From: JAHEAO01 sp041633555
GTDB taxonomy: Bacteria > Pseudomonadota > Alphaproteobacteria > Rhodobacterales > Rhodobacteraceae
NCBI GenBank assembly: GCA_041633555.1
Contig: JBFKFZ010000008.1
Coordinates: 1 to 64,000 of the forward strand
Direction: 5' to 3'
Length of the DNA: 64,000 nt
Numbering within the stretch: the stretch's first letter is position 1; each line of letters starts with the position of its first letter. A program made the position numbers and the translations under genes. Shown in pieces: positions 1 through 8,379 of the stretch. A model generated the notes under the pieces. It was not told the origin of the DNA. It ran no database searches and saw only the letters and a program-made list of their open reading frames with translations.

Positions 1-2
1 GC

Positions 3-629
3 CTGCCGCTCAGCATGTTCTCCATCGTCGGGCTGATCGGCATGTCGGGCATCATCATCAACGACTCGATCGTTCTGGTGACGACGATCGACGGTTATGC
101 CGAAGATCGTGGGCTGATCCCTGCGATCATCGACGGTACCGCCGACAGGCTGCGTCCTGTCCTTCTGACCACGGCGACGACGGTTCTGGGGCTGACGCCG
201 CTGCTGTTCGAATCCTCGCAGCAGGCGCAGTTTCTGAAACCGACCATCATCACGCTGGTCTACGGGCTTGGCTTCGGTATGTTCCTGGTCCTGTTGGTTG
301 TCCCTGCCCTGGTGGCGATGCAGCAGGATGTCGGCGGCCAGATTCGGGCATTGCGCAGGTCATTGCATCCGGCCCGCCGGAACCGGGGTGTATTTCTGCC
401 GACCGTTCTTGCTGCCTTCGGGATTGCTGCCCTGTTTTCCGCGACGCTCGGGGCAGTGGCTCTGACCGGGCAGTTTCCCGTCGTTATCGAAGCGAGGCTG
501 CCCTCGGCTTTCGATCTGCCACCAATGCCGGCGGCATTTGGGCTGTTCGTGCTGGGTTCGGCATTGCTGGTGCTGATTGCGTTTCTGTTAGGTGCATTCT
601 GGCAGGGTCTGCGGCGCCGGGACGCCTAA
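3..629 (+). CDS. RND efflux permease, C-terminal fragment
   Basis: The gene enters from the left edge; its frame is open from base 3 and about 208 residues are visible. The first 115 residues match the C-terminal membrane half of AcrB-type inner-membrane pumps: the GLIGMSGIIINDSIVLV stretch, the LRPVLLTTATTVLGLTPLL segment and the closing helix before MQQDV. RND pumps are proton antiporters acting with a periplasmic adaptor, presumably encoded upstream. Unusually, about 90 residues follow the usual end and hold two more hydrophobic segments (roughly visible residues 125-150 and 175-200), then LRRRDA. The stop overlaps the convergent stop of the next gene. The family call is firm; the substrate is unknown. 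Confidence 0.9.
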   Translation: MPLSMFSIVGLIGMSGIIINDSIVLVTTIDGYAEDRGLIPAIIDGTADRLRPVLLTTATTVLGLTPLLFESSQQAQFLKPTIITLVYGLGFGMFLVLLVVPALVAMQQDVGGQIRALRRSLHPARRNRGVFLPTVLAAFGIAALFSATLGAVALTGQFPVVIEARLPSAFDLPPMPAAFGLFVLGSALLVLIAFLLGAFWQGLRRRDA

Positions 630-1447
630 CCTGCACGGCAGCCGACGAACTCGATGGCGCGCGTCCTGCCAAGAACGGTGATTCTGAGATCCGCGCGGTT
701 CAGCGAAAAAGGTGCGGCGTTGGCAGGCACCATGTCTGCAGTAGCGGTCAGCATCCTTCCCGTCCGCCCCATGGAGGATTGTGAAATCCAGATGGTCTTG
801 TCGGGAAGCTCGATCACCGCAACTTCAGGACCCTTGTCCGCCAGGTCCAACATCGCCGTTACCCGGAGCCCATCAGTGATCGCCTCGATCGCGCAGGTCG
901 CGTTCGGCATGCCCATGCGGCTTGCCGAGTCGGGCTGATCGGCGAGGCTTGCCTGTATCTGGGGGTCGCTCTCGCCTTCAAGCAAAAGATCGGCCAACAG
1001 ATCGACATGCATCGGCAGACAGATTTCCTCGCAAACGCCCAACTCGACGCTCGCCCTGACAGAGATGGGCTCGTCGAGTTCGCCGGGCGTCAGTTCCATC
1101 GGCAGAATCAGTTCGGTATCGTAACCGATGGATTGCACGCCATTGATCACGAAAACCTCGGGTACCGGCCAATGAAACCGCACGGCTTTGAGGTTGTTCG
1201 AGCCGCTCCAGTCGAATCGAGGCGGAATTCCGCCATCGCCAGGCGCACGCCAGTAGGTCTTCCATCCGGGGGCCAATCGGACCCGAAGCGCGGCTATGTG
1301 AGTGCCGTTCTCGGTCCGCCAGCCGGGTAGGATATCGACCTTTGCAACGTCTTCGAGCACAACAATATTGCCTTGAGCCGCGATCGGGGCGGCGTTCAGG
1401 GCGATCATGCAAGCCAAGCATATGGTGGAAATCACGGATCTGATCAT
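626..1447 (-). CDS. Secreted DsbD N-terminal-domain-like protein
   Basis: A 273-residue protein with an N-terminal signal peptide (cleavage likely after PIAAQ, near residue 25). The rest resembles the periplasmic alpha domain of DsbD/ScsB thiol-disulfide reductases: the GWKTYWRAPGDGG motif near 61-73, the GYDTELILP strand, and the paired cysteines C139 and C143 in GVCEEICLP, which in DsbD pass electrons to periplasmic partners. No transmembrane beta domain and no thioredoxin domain follow, so this is a stand-alone alpha-domain protein. No dsbD gene lies nearby. A role in periplasmic thiol chemistry is inferred from the family; the electron donor is not visible here. Confidence 0.8.
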   Translation of the reverse strand: MIRSVISTICLACMIALNAAPIAAQGNIVVLEDVAKVDILPGWRTENGTHIAALRVRLAPGWKTYWRAPGDGGIPPRFDWSGSNNLKAVRFHWPVPEVFVINGVQSIGYDTELILPMELTPGELDEPISVRASVELGVCEEICLPMHVDLLADLLLEGESDPQIQASLADQPDSASRMGMPNATCAIEAITDGLRVTAMLDLADKGPEVAVIELPDKTIWISQSSMGRTGRMLTATADMVPANAAPFSLNRADLRITVLGRTRAIEFVGCRAG

Positions 1448-1560
1448 GCGCCGACACTAGGCTGGTGGACGGGATTGGGAAATCACAATTCGGCGAGAGC
1501 CGGGCGGCATATCTCATCGCCATGCTTGTAACGCAGCCCTGCCTTGGACCATCATGAGGC

Positions 1561-2136
1561 ATGGCAGAGGATCAAGACCCAATCAATCTGACCGGCAAGT
1601 TGCTGATCGCAATGCCGGGTATGGGCGACCCACGATTCGAGAAAGCGGTGATCCTGATCTGTGCGCATTCGGAAGACGGCTCGATGGGTCTGATCGTCAA
1701 CAAACCAGCGCCCGGCGTCGACGTCGTCGATCTGCTGGAACAGCTCAAGATACCGCTGGGCGAGGCAAGCCACGCAATCCGGGTCCATTTCGGCGGCCCG
1801 GTCGAACATGGTCGCGGTTTCGTTCTGCATTCCGGCGACTACGCCGCAAAGGACTCGACACTTCGCGTCGACAATCATTTCGGGATGACGGCTACCCTGG
1901 ACGTTCTTGAAGAGATCGCCAAGGGCGAAGGCCCTGAGACGGCGCTGTTGATGCTGGGCTATTCAGGCTGGGGACCAGGACAGTTGGAAGCGGAGATCCT
2001 GCACAATGGCTGGCTGACATGCGATGCATCGCCGGAACTGGTCTTCGCGCACGACAGCGGCGCGAAGTGGGGCAACGCCCTGAACTCGATGGGCATCGAT
2101 CCGACCGGCCTGTCGGCGGCTGCGGGGCGAGCCTAG
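1561..2136 (+). CDS. YqgE/AlgH family protein
   Basis: A 191-residue protein matching the UPF0301 (YqgE/AlgH) family over its whole length: LLIAMPGMGDPRFEKAVILIC near the N-terminus, then GLIVNKPAPG, then HFGGPVEHGRGFVLHS. Family members are small cytosolic proteins of unknown biochemical role; the AlgH name comes from a Pseudomonas alginate regulator, which does not transfer here. The ATG at 1561 has a weak GAGG-like sequence just upstream. The gene is convergent with the Sua5-type gene and their ends overlap by 4 bases. It is transcribed divergently from the DsbD-like gene. Confidence 0.9.
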   Translation: MAEDQDPINLTGKLLIAMPGMGDPRFEKAVILICAHSEDGSMGLIVNKPAPGVDVVDLLEQLKIPLGEASHAIRVHFGGPVEHGRGFVLHSGDYAAKDSTLRVDNHFGMTATLDVLEEIAKGEGPETALLMLGYSGWGPGQLEAEILHNGWLTCDASPELVFAHDSGAKWGNALNSMGIDPTGLSAAAGRA

Positions 2137-3083
2137 CCGCGCGGCGCAGCTGCTCGGCGCAGCCGGTCGTTGATCGCGCGGCCGAGCCCATGATCCGGGA
2201 CCGGCGAAACCGCAATGACCGCCGGGGACCGGGCATCGAGATCATGCAGATGGCGAAAGAGATTTGCTGCCGCCTCAGTCAGGTCACCAGCGGCAGAGAG
2301 GTTCAGATCACAGTTCACGGCGCCGAATCCCAGCATGAGTTCTCCGGGTCCCGGCCCGGCCGCATTCAGGCGCAGCGGTGCATCCGGCGCGTAATGCGAG
2401 GCGAGCTGACCCGGCGCGTTCGGCTTCTCGCCGGGCTCCGGCTCGGCGAGCACGTGGCCGAGACAATCCTCGATCGCTTCGGCGGGCAGGCCACCGGACC
2501 TCAGCAGGGCGGGTTCCGGCGTCAAGCCGACAATTGTGCTTTCGACGCCAACCCCGCAAGCGCCGCCATCGAGTACGGCGTCTATTCGCCCTGCGAGGTT
2601 TTCCATCACATGTTGCGCGGTCGTCGGGCTGATCCGGCCCGACCGGTTCGCCGAGGGCGCAGCAACCGGACCGTCGAAGGCGGTCAGCAACCTCTTGGCA
2701 AGCGGATGTTCCGGAACCCGTATAGCGACACTCTGCAAGCCGGCGCTAACGAGCGCGGAGATCTCTGAACCGGACTTGAGTGGCAGCACCAATGTCAGCG
2801 GACCCGGCCAGAAAGCCGAGGCCAGCCGCCGGGCGATCGGGTCAAACCCGGCGATACTTTCGGCGGCATCAACGGTAGGAACATGCACGATCAGGGGATT
2901 GAACTGTGGGCGCGCCTTTGCCGCGAAGACCTTTGCAACGGCCTCGTCGTTACGCGCATCGGCGCCCAGCCCGTAAACTGTTTCGGTCGGGAACGCGACC
3001 AGGCCACCCAGCCGCAGGATCTCTGCAGCCGCTGCCAAGCCCGCGTCGTTAGCCTGCAACAGTCTAGTATCTTTGTATTTCAT
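2133..3083 (-). CDS. L-threonylcarbamoyladenylate synthase, Sua5 type
   Basis: Makes threonylcarbamoyl-AMP from threonine, bicarbonate and ATP, the first step of the universal t6A37 tRNA modification. The N-terminal two thirds is a YrdC domain (LVAFPTETVYGLGADA, then KARPQFNPLIVHV; later PSANRSGRISPT). A PGQLASHYAPDAPL linker and a C-terminal Sua5 domain follow, so this is the long Sua5 form (316 residues), not the short TsaC form. I start it at ATG 3083 (MKYKDTRLL); in-frame ATGs at 3116 and 3179 would only add residues unlike the family. It diverges from the acyl-CoA dehydrogenase gene with about 118 bases between the starts. Confidence 0.9.
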   Translation of the reverse strand: MKYKDTRLLQANDAGLAAAAEILRLGGLVAFPTETVYGLGADARNDEAVAKVFAAKARPQFNPLIVHVPTVDAAESIAGFDPIARRLASAFWPGPLTLVLPLKSGSEISALVSAGLQSVAIRVPEHPLAKRLLTAFDGPVAAPSANRSGRISPTTAQHVMENLAGRIDAVLDGGACGVGVESTIVGLTPEPALLRSGGLPAEAIEDCLGHVLAEPEPGEKPNAPGQLASHYAPDAPLRLNAAGPGPGELMLGFGAVNCDLNLSAAGDLTEAAANLFRHLHDLDARSPAVIAVSPVPDHGLGRAINDRLRRAAAPRG

Positions 3084-3201
3084 CTCACGTGACGTCGCGT
3101 TCTGATTGATGGACATAGTCGATGCATTACCCTTGAGGGATAGATCGCATTTCACAGATTCCTGCTGGCATAAAGTCAATGCGGGATATCAGGAGACCGA
3201 G

Positions 3202-4920
3202 ATGGCCTATTGCGCGCCTTTGAATGATTACAGCTTCATATTTGAGCATGTTGCAGAACTGGACCTGTTGGTCGAGACCGAATTGTTCTCCGAATCCACC
3301 CACGATGTCGCTGCCGCGATCTTGGCTGAGGCTGGAAAACTCTGTCAGGACGTCCTTGCACCGCTGCAGCGACCTGGCGATATGCATCCAGCGGTTCTGG
3401 AAAATGGCGCTGTCCGAACCACACCGGGATTCGCCGAAGGCTATGCGGCGATTGCCGAAGGCGGATGGGTTGGCATGGCCGCACCGGTGGCGCATGGCGG
3501 CATGGGCTTGCCCCAGATCGTGGCCACCGCCGTCAACGAGATGATGGCCTCGGCCTGCCTCTCGCTGCAACTGAACCCGCTGATGACCCAAGGGCAGATC
3601 GAGGCGCTGGATCACCATGCAAGCGACGCGTTGAAGGCGATCTACTTGCCGAAACTGATCTCGGGTGAATGGTCTGGCACGATGAACCTTACAGAGCCGC
3701 AAGCCGGGTCCGATGTGGGTGCGCTGCGTACAAAGGCTGAACCAAATGGTGACGGCACCTACGCGATCACCGGCCAGAAGATCTTCATCAGTTGGGGCGA
3801 CAACGACTTTACCGGCGATGTCTGCCACCTTGTTCTGGCGCGGCTTCCGGATGGCGGGCCGGGGACGAAAGGGATCAGCCTGTTCATGGTGCCGAAACTC
3901 ATTCCCGACGCGAATGGGTCGCCGGGTGTCGCCAACAGCCTCAAGGTTGTCAGCCTGGAGCACAAGATGGGTCTGCACGGCTCGCCAACGGCGGTGATGG
4001 AGTTCGATGGTGCGACTGGCTGGATGGTGGGCGAACCGCATCAGGGGATGAAGGCGATGTTCACGATGATGAACAACGCCCGCCTCGGCGTCGGTGTTCA
4101 AGGCATCGGAGTGGCAGAGGCCGCATTCCAGCATGCGCTTGAGCATGCGGAGGGGCGCCGGCAGGGCAGGAGTCCGATCGAAGACGGCAGTGGTGCGATC
4201 ACCGATCATGCCGATGTCCGACGGATGCTGGCGACGATGAAGTCCGAAACCTTCGCCGCCCGGGCGATTGCGCTTTCCTGCGCACTTGCGACGGATATGG
4301 GCCGCGCCACCGGCGATCCCGTCTGGCAATCGCGCGCCGCTTTTCTGACACCAATCGTGAAGGCCTACGGGACCGACGTCGGATGCGAGGTTGCCCAGAT
4401 GGGCGTGCAGGTTCACGGCGGTATGGGCTACATCGAGGAAACAGGTGCGGCCCAGTATTATCGGGATGTCCGTGTGACGGCGATTTATGAGGGGACGAAC
4501 GGCATTCAGGCGATGGATCTGGTGGCCCGCAAGCTTGCGGATGGAGGCGATGAGGCCCATCGACTGCTCGATGAAGTCCAGGAAGCCGCCGAAACCGCGC
4601 GCCAACAATTCCCGAAAATGACCCAAGCTGTCTGGAGCGCCGCTGAAACGCTGCGCGAAACGACCGAATGGTTGGTCGCGCGAAAGGATCTGAATGACCG
4701 GTTTGCCGGCGCCGTACCTTTCCTGCGCGCCTTTGCGCGTGTTCTGGGGGCACATTATCACCTGAAATCCGCTGTCGCGGAGGGCGGCACCGGACCACGG
4801 ACCCGGCTGGCGCGCTTTTACATCAAGCGGTTGCTGCCTGAACATGGAGCGCTTCTTGCCCATGTGCGCGAAGGAGCTGGCGACCTCTACGCAGTTAGCG
4901 TCGAAGACCTGTCGGGATGA
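3202..4920 (+). CDS. Acyl-CoA dehydrogenase with C-terminal extension (DmdC-like group)
   Basis: A 572-residue FAD-dependent acyl-CoA dehydrogenase. Visible landmarks are TEPQAGSDVGALR (flavin/substrate binding), ITGQKIFISWGDND, the QMGVQVHGGMGYIEE helix and RVTAIYEGTNGIQ, whose glutamate is the usual catalytic base. A C-terminal domain of about 130 residues lengthens it beyond the 380-residue classical type. This long architecture is shared with DmdC (methylthiopropionyl-CoA dehydrogenase) and related paralogues, but nothing here fixes the substrate. Start ATG 3202 has AGGAG seven bases upstream. Its stop overlaps the start of the hydrolase gene (ATGA), so the two are co-translated. Confidence 0.88.
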   Translation: MAYCAPLNDYSFIFEHVAELDLLVETELFSESTHDVAAAILAEAGKLCQDVLAPLQRPGDMHPAVLENGAVRTTPGFAEGYAAIAEGGWVGMAAPVAHGGMGLPQIVATAVNEMMASACLSLQLNPLMTQGQIEALDHHASDALKAIYLPKLISGEWSGTMNLTEPQAGSDVGALRTKAEPNGDGTYAITGQKIFISWGDNDFTGDVCHLVLARLPDGGPGTKGISLFMVPKLIPDANGSPGVANSLKVVSLEHKMGLHGSPTAVMEFDGATGWMVGEPHQGMKAMFTMMNNARLGVGVQGIGVAEAAFQHALEHAEGRRQGRSPIEDGSGAITDHADVRRMLATMKSETFAARAIALSCALATDMGRATGDPVWQSRAAFLTPIVKAYGTDVGCEVAQMGVQVHGGMGYIEETGAAQYYRDVRVTAIYEGTNGIQAMDLVARKLADGGDEAHRLLDEVQEAAETARQQFPKMTQAVWSAAETLRETTEWLVARKDLNDRFAGAVPFLRAFARVLGAHYHLKSAVAEGGTGPRTRLARFYIKRLLPEHGALLAHVREGAGDLYAVSVEDLSG

Positions 4921-5966
4921 ACCATTCGGTTGACGGCAAGCTTCGCTACCTGGTGGGCGCTCCGCCAGATTTTGGCGCAGTCACCGAAGTTGTCGATGGT
5001 GTCCGCTGGTTGCGGCTTCCGCTTCCAATGGCGCTCGATCATGTCAATTGCTTCATTCTCGACGGCATCGAGGGCTGGACGCTGATCGATACCGGCTTCG
5101 ACACCGGCAAGACCCGCGCAATGTGGCGCGCTGCCCTGTCAGGGCCGCTGGCGGGCAAGCCGGTGCGTCGTGTTGTCGTGACCCACCACCATCCCGACCA
5201 TATCGGCCTTGCCGGCTGGTTCCAGTCCGAGCATGGCGCGGAACTCGTGACAACCCGAACGGCCTGGTTGATGGCGCGGATGCTGGTTCTTGATGAACAT
5301 GCCGAACCCAAGCCGGAAACCCTCGAATTCTGGCGCTCCGCCGGGATGGACGCAGCGATGCTTGAACAAAGACGGAAGGAACGCCCGTTCAACTTCGCCG
5401 ATATCGTCTCGCCACTGCCCCTGGGCTATACCCGAATCAAAGAAGGCGACCGCATCGAGGCAGGCGGGCGGACTTGGCTGGTTCGTATTGGCCATGGCCA
5501 TGCGCCTGAACATGCGATGCTGTGGTCGGAGGCGGGCGATATAGTCCTCGGTGGCGATCAGCTGCTTCCGTCGATCTCTCCCAACCTGGGGGTTTATGCC
5601 ACCGAACCCGAAGCCAATCCGGTGGCCGAGTGGCTGCAATCCTGCGAGATCCTCGTTCCCCACGCCACCGATAGCCAGCTTGTCCTACCGGGTCACAAAT
5701 TGCCCTTTACTGGCCTGCCTTTGCGTCTGAGACAGCTGATCGATAACCATCACGGTGCATTGAATCGGCTACTCGACCACCTCGAAACGCCAAAACGTGC
5801 GGCCGAGTGCTTTCTGCCGCTCTTCAAGCGCGACATAGGCGATGGGGCCTATGGTCTGGCCCTTGTGGAAGCCGTAGCTCATGTCAATCACCTCTATCAT
5901 GCCGGATTGGTTACTCGCGCCCGCGCTGAGGATGGGGCATGGTTGTGGCAGCGAAAGGAGGCATGA
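4917..5966 (+). CDS. Metallo-beta-lactamase-fold hydrolase
   Basis: A 349-residue protein of the MBL-fold superfamily. The zinc motif is THHHPDHIGLAGW (HxHxDH), followed by GHAPEHAMLW and GDQLLPSISPN, which supply the remaining histidine and bridging aspartate, and LPGHKLPF near the end of the domain. A helical C-terminal tail of about 90 residues fits thioesterase or lactonase-like members. Being translationally coupled (4-base overlap) to an acyl-CoA dehydrogenase gene suggests hydrolysis of an acyl-CoA or related thioester, but that is inference from context. The next gene starts at its stop codon. Confidence 0.85.
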   Translation: MNHSVDGKLRYLVGAPPDFGAVTEVVDGVRWLRLPLPMALDHVNCFILDGIEGWTLIDTGFDTGKTRAMWRAALSGPLAGKPVRRVVVTHHHPDHIGLAGWFQSEHGAELVTTRTAWLMARMLVLDEHAEPKPETLEFWRSAGMDAAMLEQRRKERPFNFADIVSPLPLGYTRIKEGDRIEAGGRTWLVRIGHGHAPEHAMLWSEAGDIVLGGDQLLPSISPNLGVYATEPEANPVAEWLQSCEILVPHATDSQLVLPGHKLPFTGLPLRLRQLIDNHHGALNRLLDHLETPKRAAECFLPLFKRDIGDGAYGLALVEAVAHVNHLYHAGLVTRARAEDGAWLWQRKEA

Positions 5967-6436
5967 TGGACAACGAGATTGCAACCACTGCCGAGGCGCA
6001 TGAAAGCTCTGCCATGCCCTGTGCGCGGGTGATTCACGCAAACCCCAACGCGCCTGTTTCCGCCGAGCAAAAGCCGCTCCCCCACGCCTTGGCGAGGAAG
6101 CCGATCGATCAGAAAAGCCCTGCAGAGTGGGCCTATGAGCGGCTGATCCTGTACATACAGAATTTCGAGGAGCAGCTCGACAACCAGCACGAAATCGCGG
6201 TCGGATTCGCCGGCGGTTCAGCGGGCGTCTTGCGAATCGAGGGGATCGGCTATTTCGATCCGGATATCGTGACCTTCTATGGCACCGATCCGTCAGGCGC
6301 CAAGACCCAGTTGATTCAGCATGTCAGTCAGCTCGGGGTAACGTTGCGAGCATTGCCAAAGGACGAGAAAGAGGAAGCGCCCAGGCGCATCGGCTTTCGG
6401 CTCGCCGAAGATCTGGAAAAAAACGACAACCAATGA
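5966..6436 (+). CDS. DUF6173 family protein
   Basis: A 156-residue protein of a family found mainly in Rhodobacterales; no function is known to me. A proline- and lysine-rich N-terminal 45 residues precedes a compact domain: WAYERLILYIQNFEEQLDNQ, then HEIAVGFAGG and GYFDPDIVTFYGTDPSG, reading like a small beta-rich fold. Two ATGs are possible, 5963 and 5966. AGGAGG at 5956-5961 is spaced better for 5966, which I use. It shares its start region with the MBL hydrolase stop, so it is the third gene of that operon. Confidence 0.75.
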   Translation: MDNEIATTAEAHESSAMPCARVIHANPNAPVSAEQKPLPHALARKPIDQKSPAEWAYERLILYIQNFEEQLDNQHEIAVGFAGGSAGVLRIEGIGYFDPDIVTFYGTDPSGAKTQLIQHVSQLGVTLRALPKDEKEEAPRRIGFRLAEDLEKNDNQ

Positions 6437-6515
6437 CCCAGGGCGGCTTTGGGGCAGTGACAGGCCGATCGAAATCGTCTAATGCCGAGGGCAGAGAAAT
6501 AAGGCAGGTACCGAC

Positions 6516-6650
6516 ATGGCTGACCATGAACATGGCAAGATGAACATCGAGACCCAGGAAAAGACATTCGCCGGATTCGTCAAGGCGGTCAGTTGGGTCG
6601 CGGTCGGATCGCTGTTGTTCCTGGTCTTCCTTGCGATGGTCAACGGCTAG
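6516..6650 (+). CDS. aa3-type cytochrome c oxidase subunit IV
   Basis: A 44-residue protein (starts MADHEHGKMNIETQEKTF, ends FLAMVNG). It has a short polar N-terminus and one C-terminal membrane helix with sequence SWVAVGSLLFLVFLAMV. This matches the small bacterial aa3 oxidase subunit IV family known from Paracoccus and Rhodobacter, a single-helix accessory subunit that is not needed for catalysis. It stands apart from the main oxidase genes, as is usual in this group. It has an AAGGCAGG-like ribosome site ahead of ATG 6516. Confidence 0.85.
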   Translation: MADHEHGKMNIETQEKTFAGFVKAVSWVAVGSLLFLVFLAMVNG

Positions 6651-6665
6651 GCTGCCTCTCCCGCG

Positions 6666-7277
6666 ATGACCTTTGCTTTGCGCCCGTTGCTCGCGCTCGC
6701 CGCGAGTGTCCTGCTCGCTGCCTGTGTCAGCACGGCCGAGCCGAAATGGGCGCCCGACGCTGAGGTTGCCCGTGCTGCCTATTCCCATAACGGCTCGAAG
6801 AAACTGACGCTCTTTACGGTCATCGACAATTACCGGAATACCGGCGCCCATGCGTCTCTTCTGATCAACGCCTCGCAAAGGGTCATCTTCGATCCGGCAG
6901 GGACCTGGTACCACCCCCACCTGCCGGAACGGAACGACGTCCATTTCGGGATGACCGACACGGTCGTCGAGTTCTACATAGATTACCACGCACGCACTCA
7001 GTACCGGGTCATCATTCAAGAGATACAGGTTTCGCCGGACGTGGCCGAGCGGGTCCTGCAACGGGCCATGGCCTACGGCGCCGTCCCGAAAGCCCAATGC
7101 AGCAGGGCGGTCACGTCGATCTTGCGTGGCGTGCCGGGCTTCGAAACCATCCCATCTACTTGGTTCCCGAGAACGGTGTCGGAGGCTTTTGGAAAGCTTC
7201 CGGGTGTGACCACGCGAGTCGTTTACGACGATGATCCGACGGACAATACCGGGTTCATAACTGCCTACGGCACCTGA
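6666..7277 (+). CDS. Predicted lipoprotein, possible permuted papain-like fold
   Basis: A 203-residue protein with a clear lipoprotein signal: hydrophobic segment, then LLAAC with the lipidated cysteine at about residue 20. The body has DNYRNTGAHASLLIN near 53-67 and, about 90 residues later, AQCSRAVTSIL. A histidine inside a GxHxSL strand followed later by a cysteine at a helix start is the order seen in circularly permuted papain-like enzymes (YiiX/DUF4105 kind). I offer that as a structural hypothesis only. The gene begins 15 bases after the oxidase subunit IV gene and may be co-transcribed with it. No specific function can be assigned. Confidence 0.65.
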   Translation: MTFALRPLLALAASVLLAACVSTAEPKWAPDAEVARAAYSHNGSKKLTLFTVIDNYRNTGAHASLLINASQRVIFDPAGTWYHPHLPERNDVHFGMTDTVVEFYIDYHARTQYRVIIQEIQVSPDVAERVLQRAMAYGAVPKAQCSRAVTSILRGVPGFETIPSTWFPRTVSEAFGKLPGVTTRVVYDDDPTDNTGFITAYGT

Positions 7278-7286
7278 CTTGTCCGG

Positions 7287-7613
7287 TCAGAACAGATAGA
7301 GGCCAATGGCCAGCACGGCCGCGCCGCCGAAAATCGCCGCGATCACGTTCTTTGTCCAATAGCCCAATGCCGTTGTCGCCACGGCCGCGAGAATGCGCGC
7401 AGCGTCCGGCTCGCCGCCAGTTGCAGCTGGCCAAAACACGAGAGGCGCCACCAGCGCCGGCAGTACTGCGACCGGAGTGTAACGCAGCAGTCGCAAAACA
7501 AGGGGCGGCAGAGCCGTGCGGCCAAGCGGGCCCAGAAAAGAAAACCGGATCAAGTAGGTTCCGATGCCGAGCACGGCGATGATGATCCAAAGATCGAAAG
7601 TGGAGTAGTTCAC
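7287..7613 (-). CDS. azlD: AzlD-type branched-chain amino acid exporter subunit
   Basis: A 108-residue membrane protein with four hydrophobic segments. It matches the AzlD family: WIIIAVLGIGTYLIRFSF at the start, LRLLRYTPVAVLPALVAP in the middle and GYWTKNVIAAIFGGAAVL near the end. AzlD is the small partner of AzlC, together forming an LIV-E type exporter for branched-chain amino acids. Translation starts at GTG 7613, which overlaps the azlC TGA (GTGA), so the two products are coupled in stoichiometry. Confidence 0.88.
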   Translation of the reverse strand: MNYSTFDLWIIIAVLGIGTYLIRFSFLGPLGRTALPPLVLRLLRYTPVAVLPALVAPLVFWPAATGGEPDAARILAAVATTALGYWTKNVIAAIFGGAAVLAIGLYLF

Positions 7614-8320
7614 TGGAATCTGTCTCCCATCCGGCGTTCAATCTCGGCGCCGACAAGCATTGCCGCCGCCGCAGCGATCAGAAGCCCGCTTGAATAGGGC
7701 AGGAATGCCAGTAGCAATCCCAGGACCAGCGATGTCAGAGCCGCGGCCACATGCGCCAGTGTCCGCAACATCGGCGCGACAATCGCCAGAAACGCAATCG
7801 GCACCGCGAAATCCAGCGCAAATTCCGGCGGAACTGTCTGGCCCAGCAACGCCCCGGCCAATGTCGAGAAATACCAGAACACCCAGACCGGAATCGCACA
7901 TCCGATGTAGAAGGACATCTTCTCGTCCACGCGCTGATCTGGCCGCTTCTCGTATTCCGCGGCACTGACCGCGTAGGCATTGTCGACAAGGATGTAGGCC
8001 GCGACGGCGCGCTGCCAGAACGGAGCGGCGCCAAGATGCGGGGCAAGCGAGGCGGAATACATCGCCATCCGCATGTTGACAGCGAGGGCGGCCAGCAGGA
8101 CCATGATCACCGGTGCATTTTCCTGCATCTGCGACAATGCGGTGAACTGTGACGCGCCCGCAATCACCAGCACCGACATGCTCATGACCTCGACAAGGTT
8201 CAGCCCGGCCTCGGTGCCGAGAACGCCGAAGAGCAGGCCGAACGGGGTTGCGCCAAGGACAAAAGGCAGACCGTCCCGAAAGCCGCGCCAGAAGGCAGAT
8301 TTGGTTGTGGCGGCGGGCAC
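7610..8320 (-). CDS. azlC: AzlC family permease
   Basis: A 236-residue inner-membrane protein matching AzlC/YgaZ: FRDGLPFVLGATPFGLLFG at the N-terminus, SQFTALSQMQENAP and NMRMAMYSASLAPH in the first half, then paired C-terminal hydrophobic helices. YgaZ/YgaH export valine and related amino acids in E. coli; the substrate here is assumed to be similar. The start is GTG 8320, preceded by AGGAG at six bases on the minus strand. Azl genes diverge from fdhD, leaving about 59 bases for both promoters. Confidence 0.88.
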   Translation of the reverse strand: MPAATTKSAFWRGFRDGLPFVLGATPFGLLFGVLGTEAGLNLVEVMSMSVLVIAGASQFTALSQMQENAPVIMVLLAALAVNMRMAMYSASLAPHLGAAPFWQRAVAAYILVDNAYAVSAAEYEKRPDQRVDEKMSFYIGCAIPVWVFWYFSTLAGALLGQTVPPEFALDFAVPIAFLAIVAPMLRTLAHVAAALTSLVLGLLLAFLPYSSGLLIAAAAAMLVGAEIERRMGDRFQ

Positions 8321-8379
8321 GCTGTGCTCCTAATGTCACGAGGTCCGGTTTCGATACAATGCAACGCCGGGGGGTTCAA

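Noticed and set aside
3127..4863. Long minus-strand frame (578 residues) over the acyl-CoA dehydrogenase
   Set aside because: It mirrors a strongly conserved plus-strand gene; the translation has no family-like motif and is rich in His, Arg and Gln as expected of an antisense shadow.
3202..4920. Naming the acyl-CoA dehydrogenase dmdC
   Set aside because: Only the general long architecture fits; no dmdB or dmdD partner lies nearby, so a substrate name is not supported.
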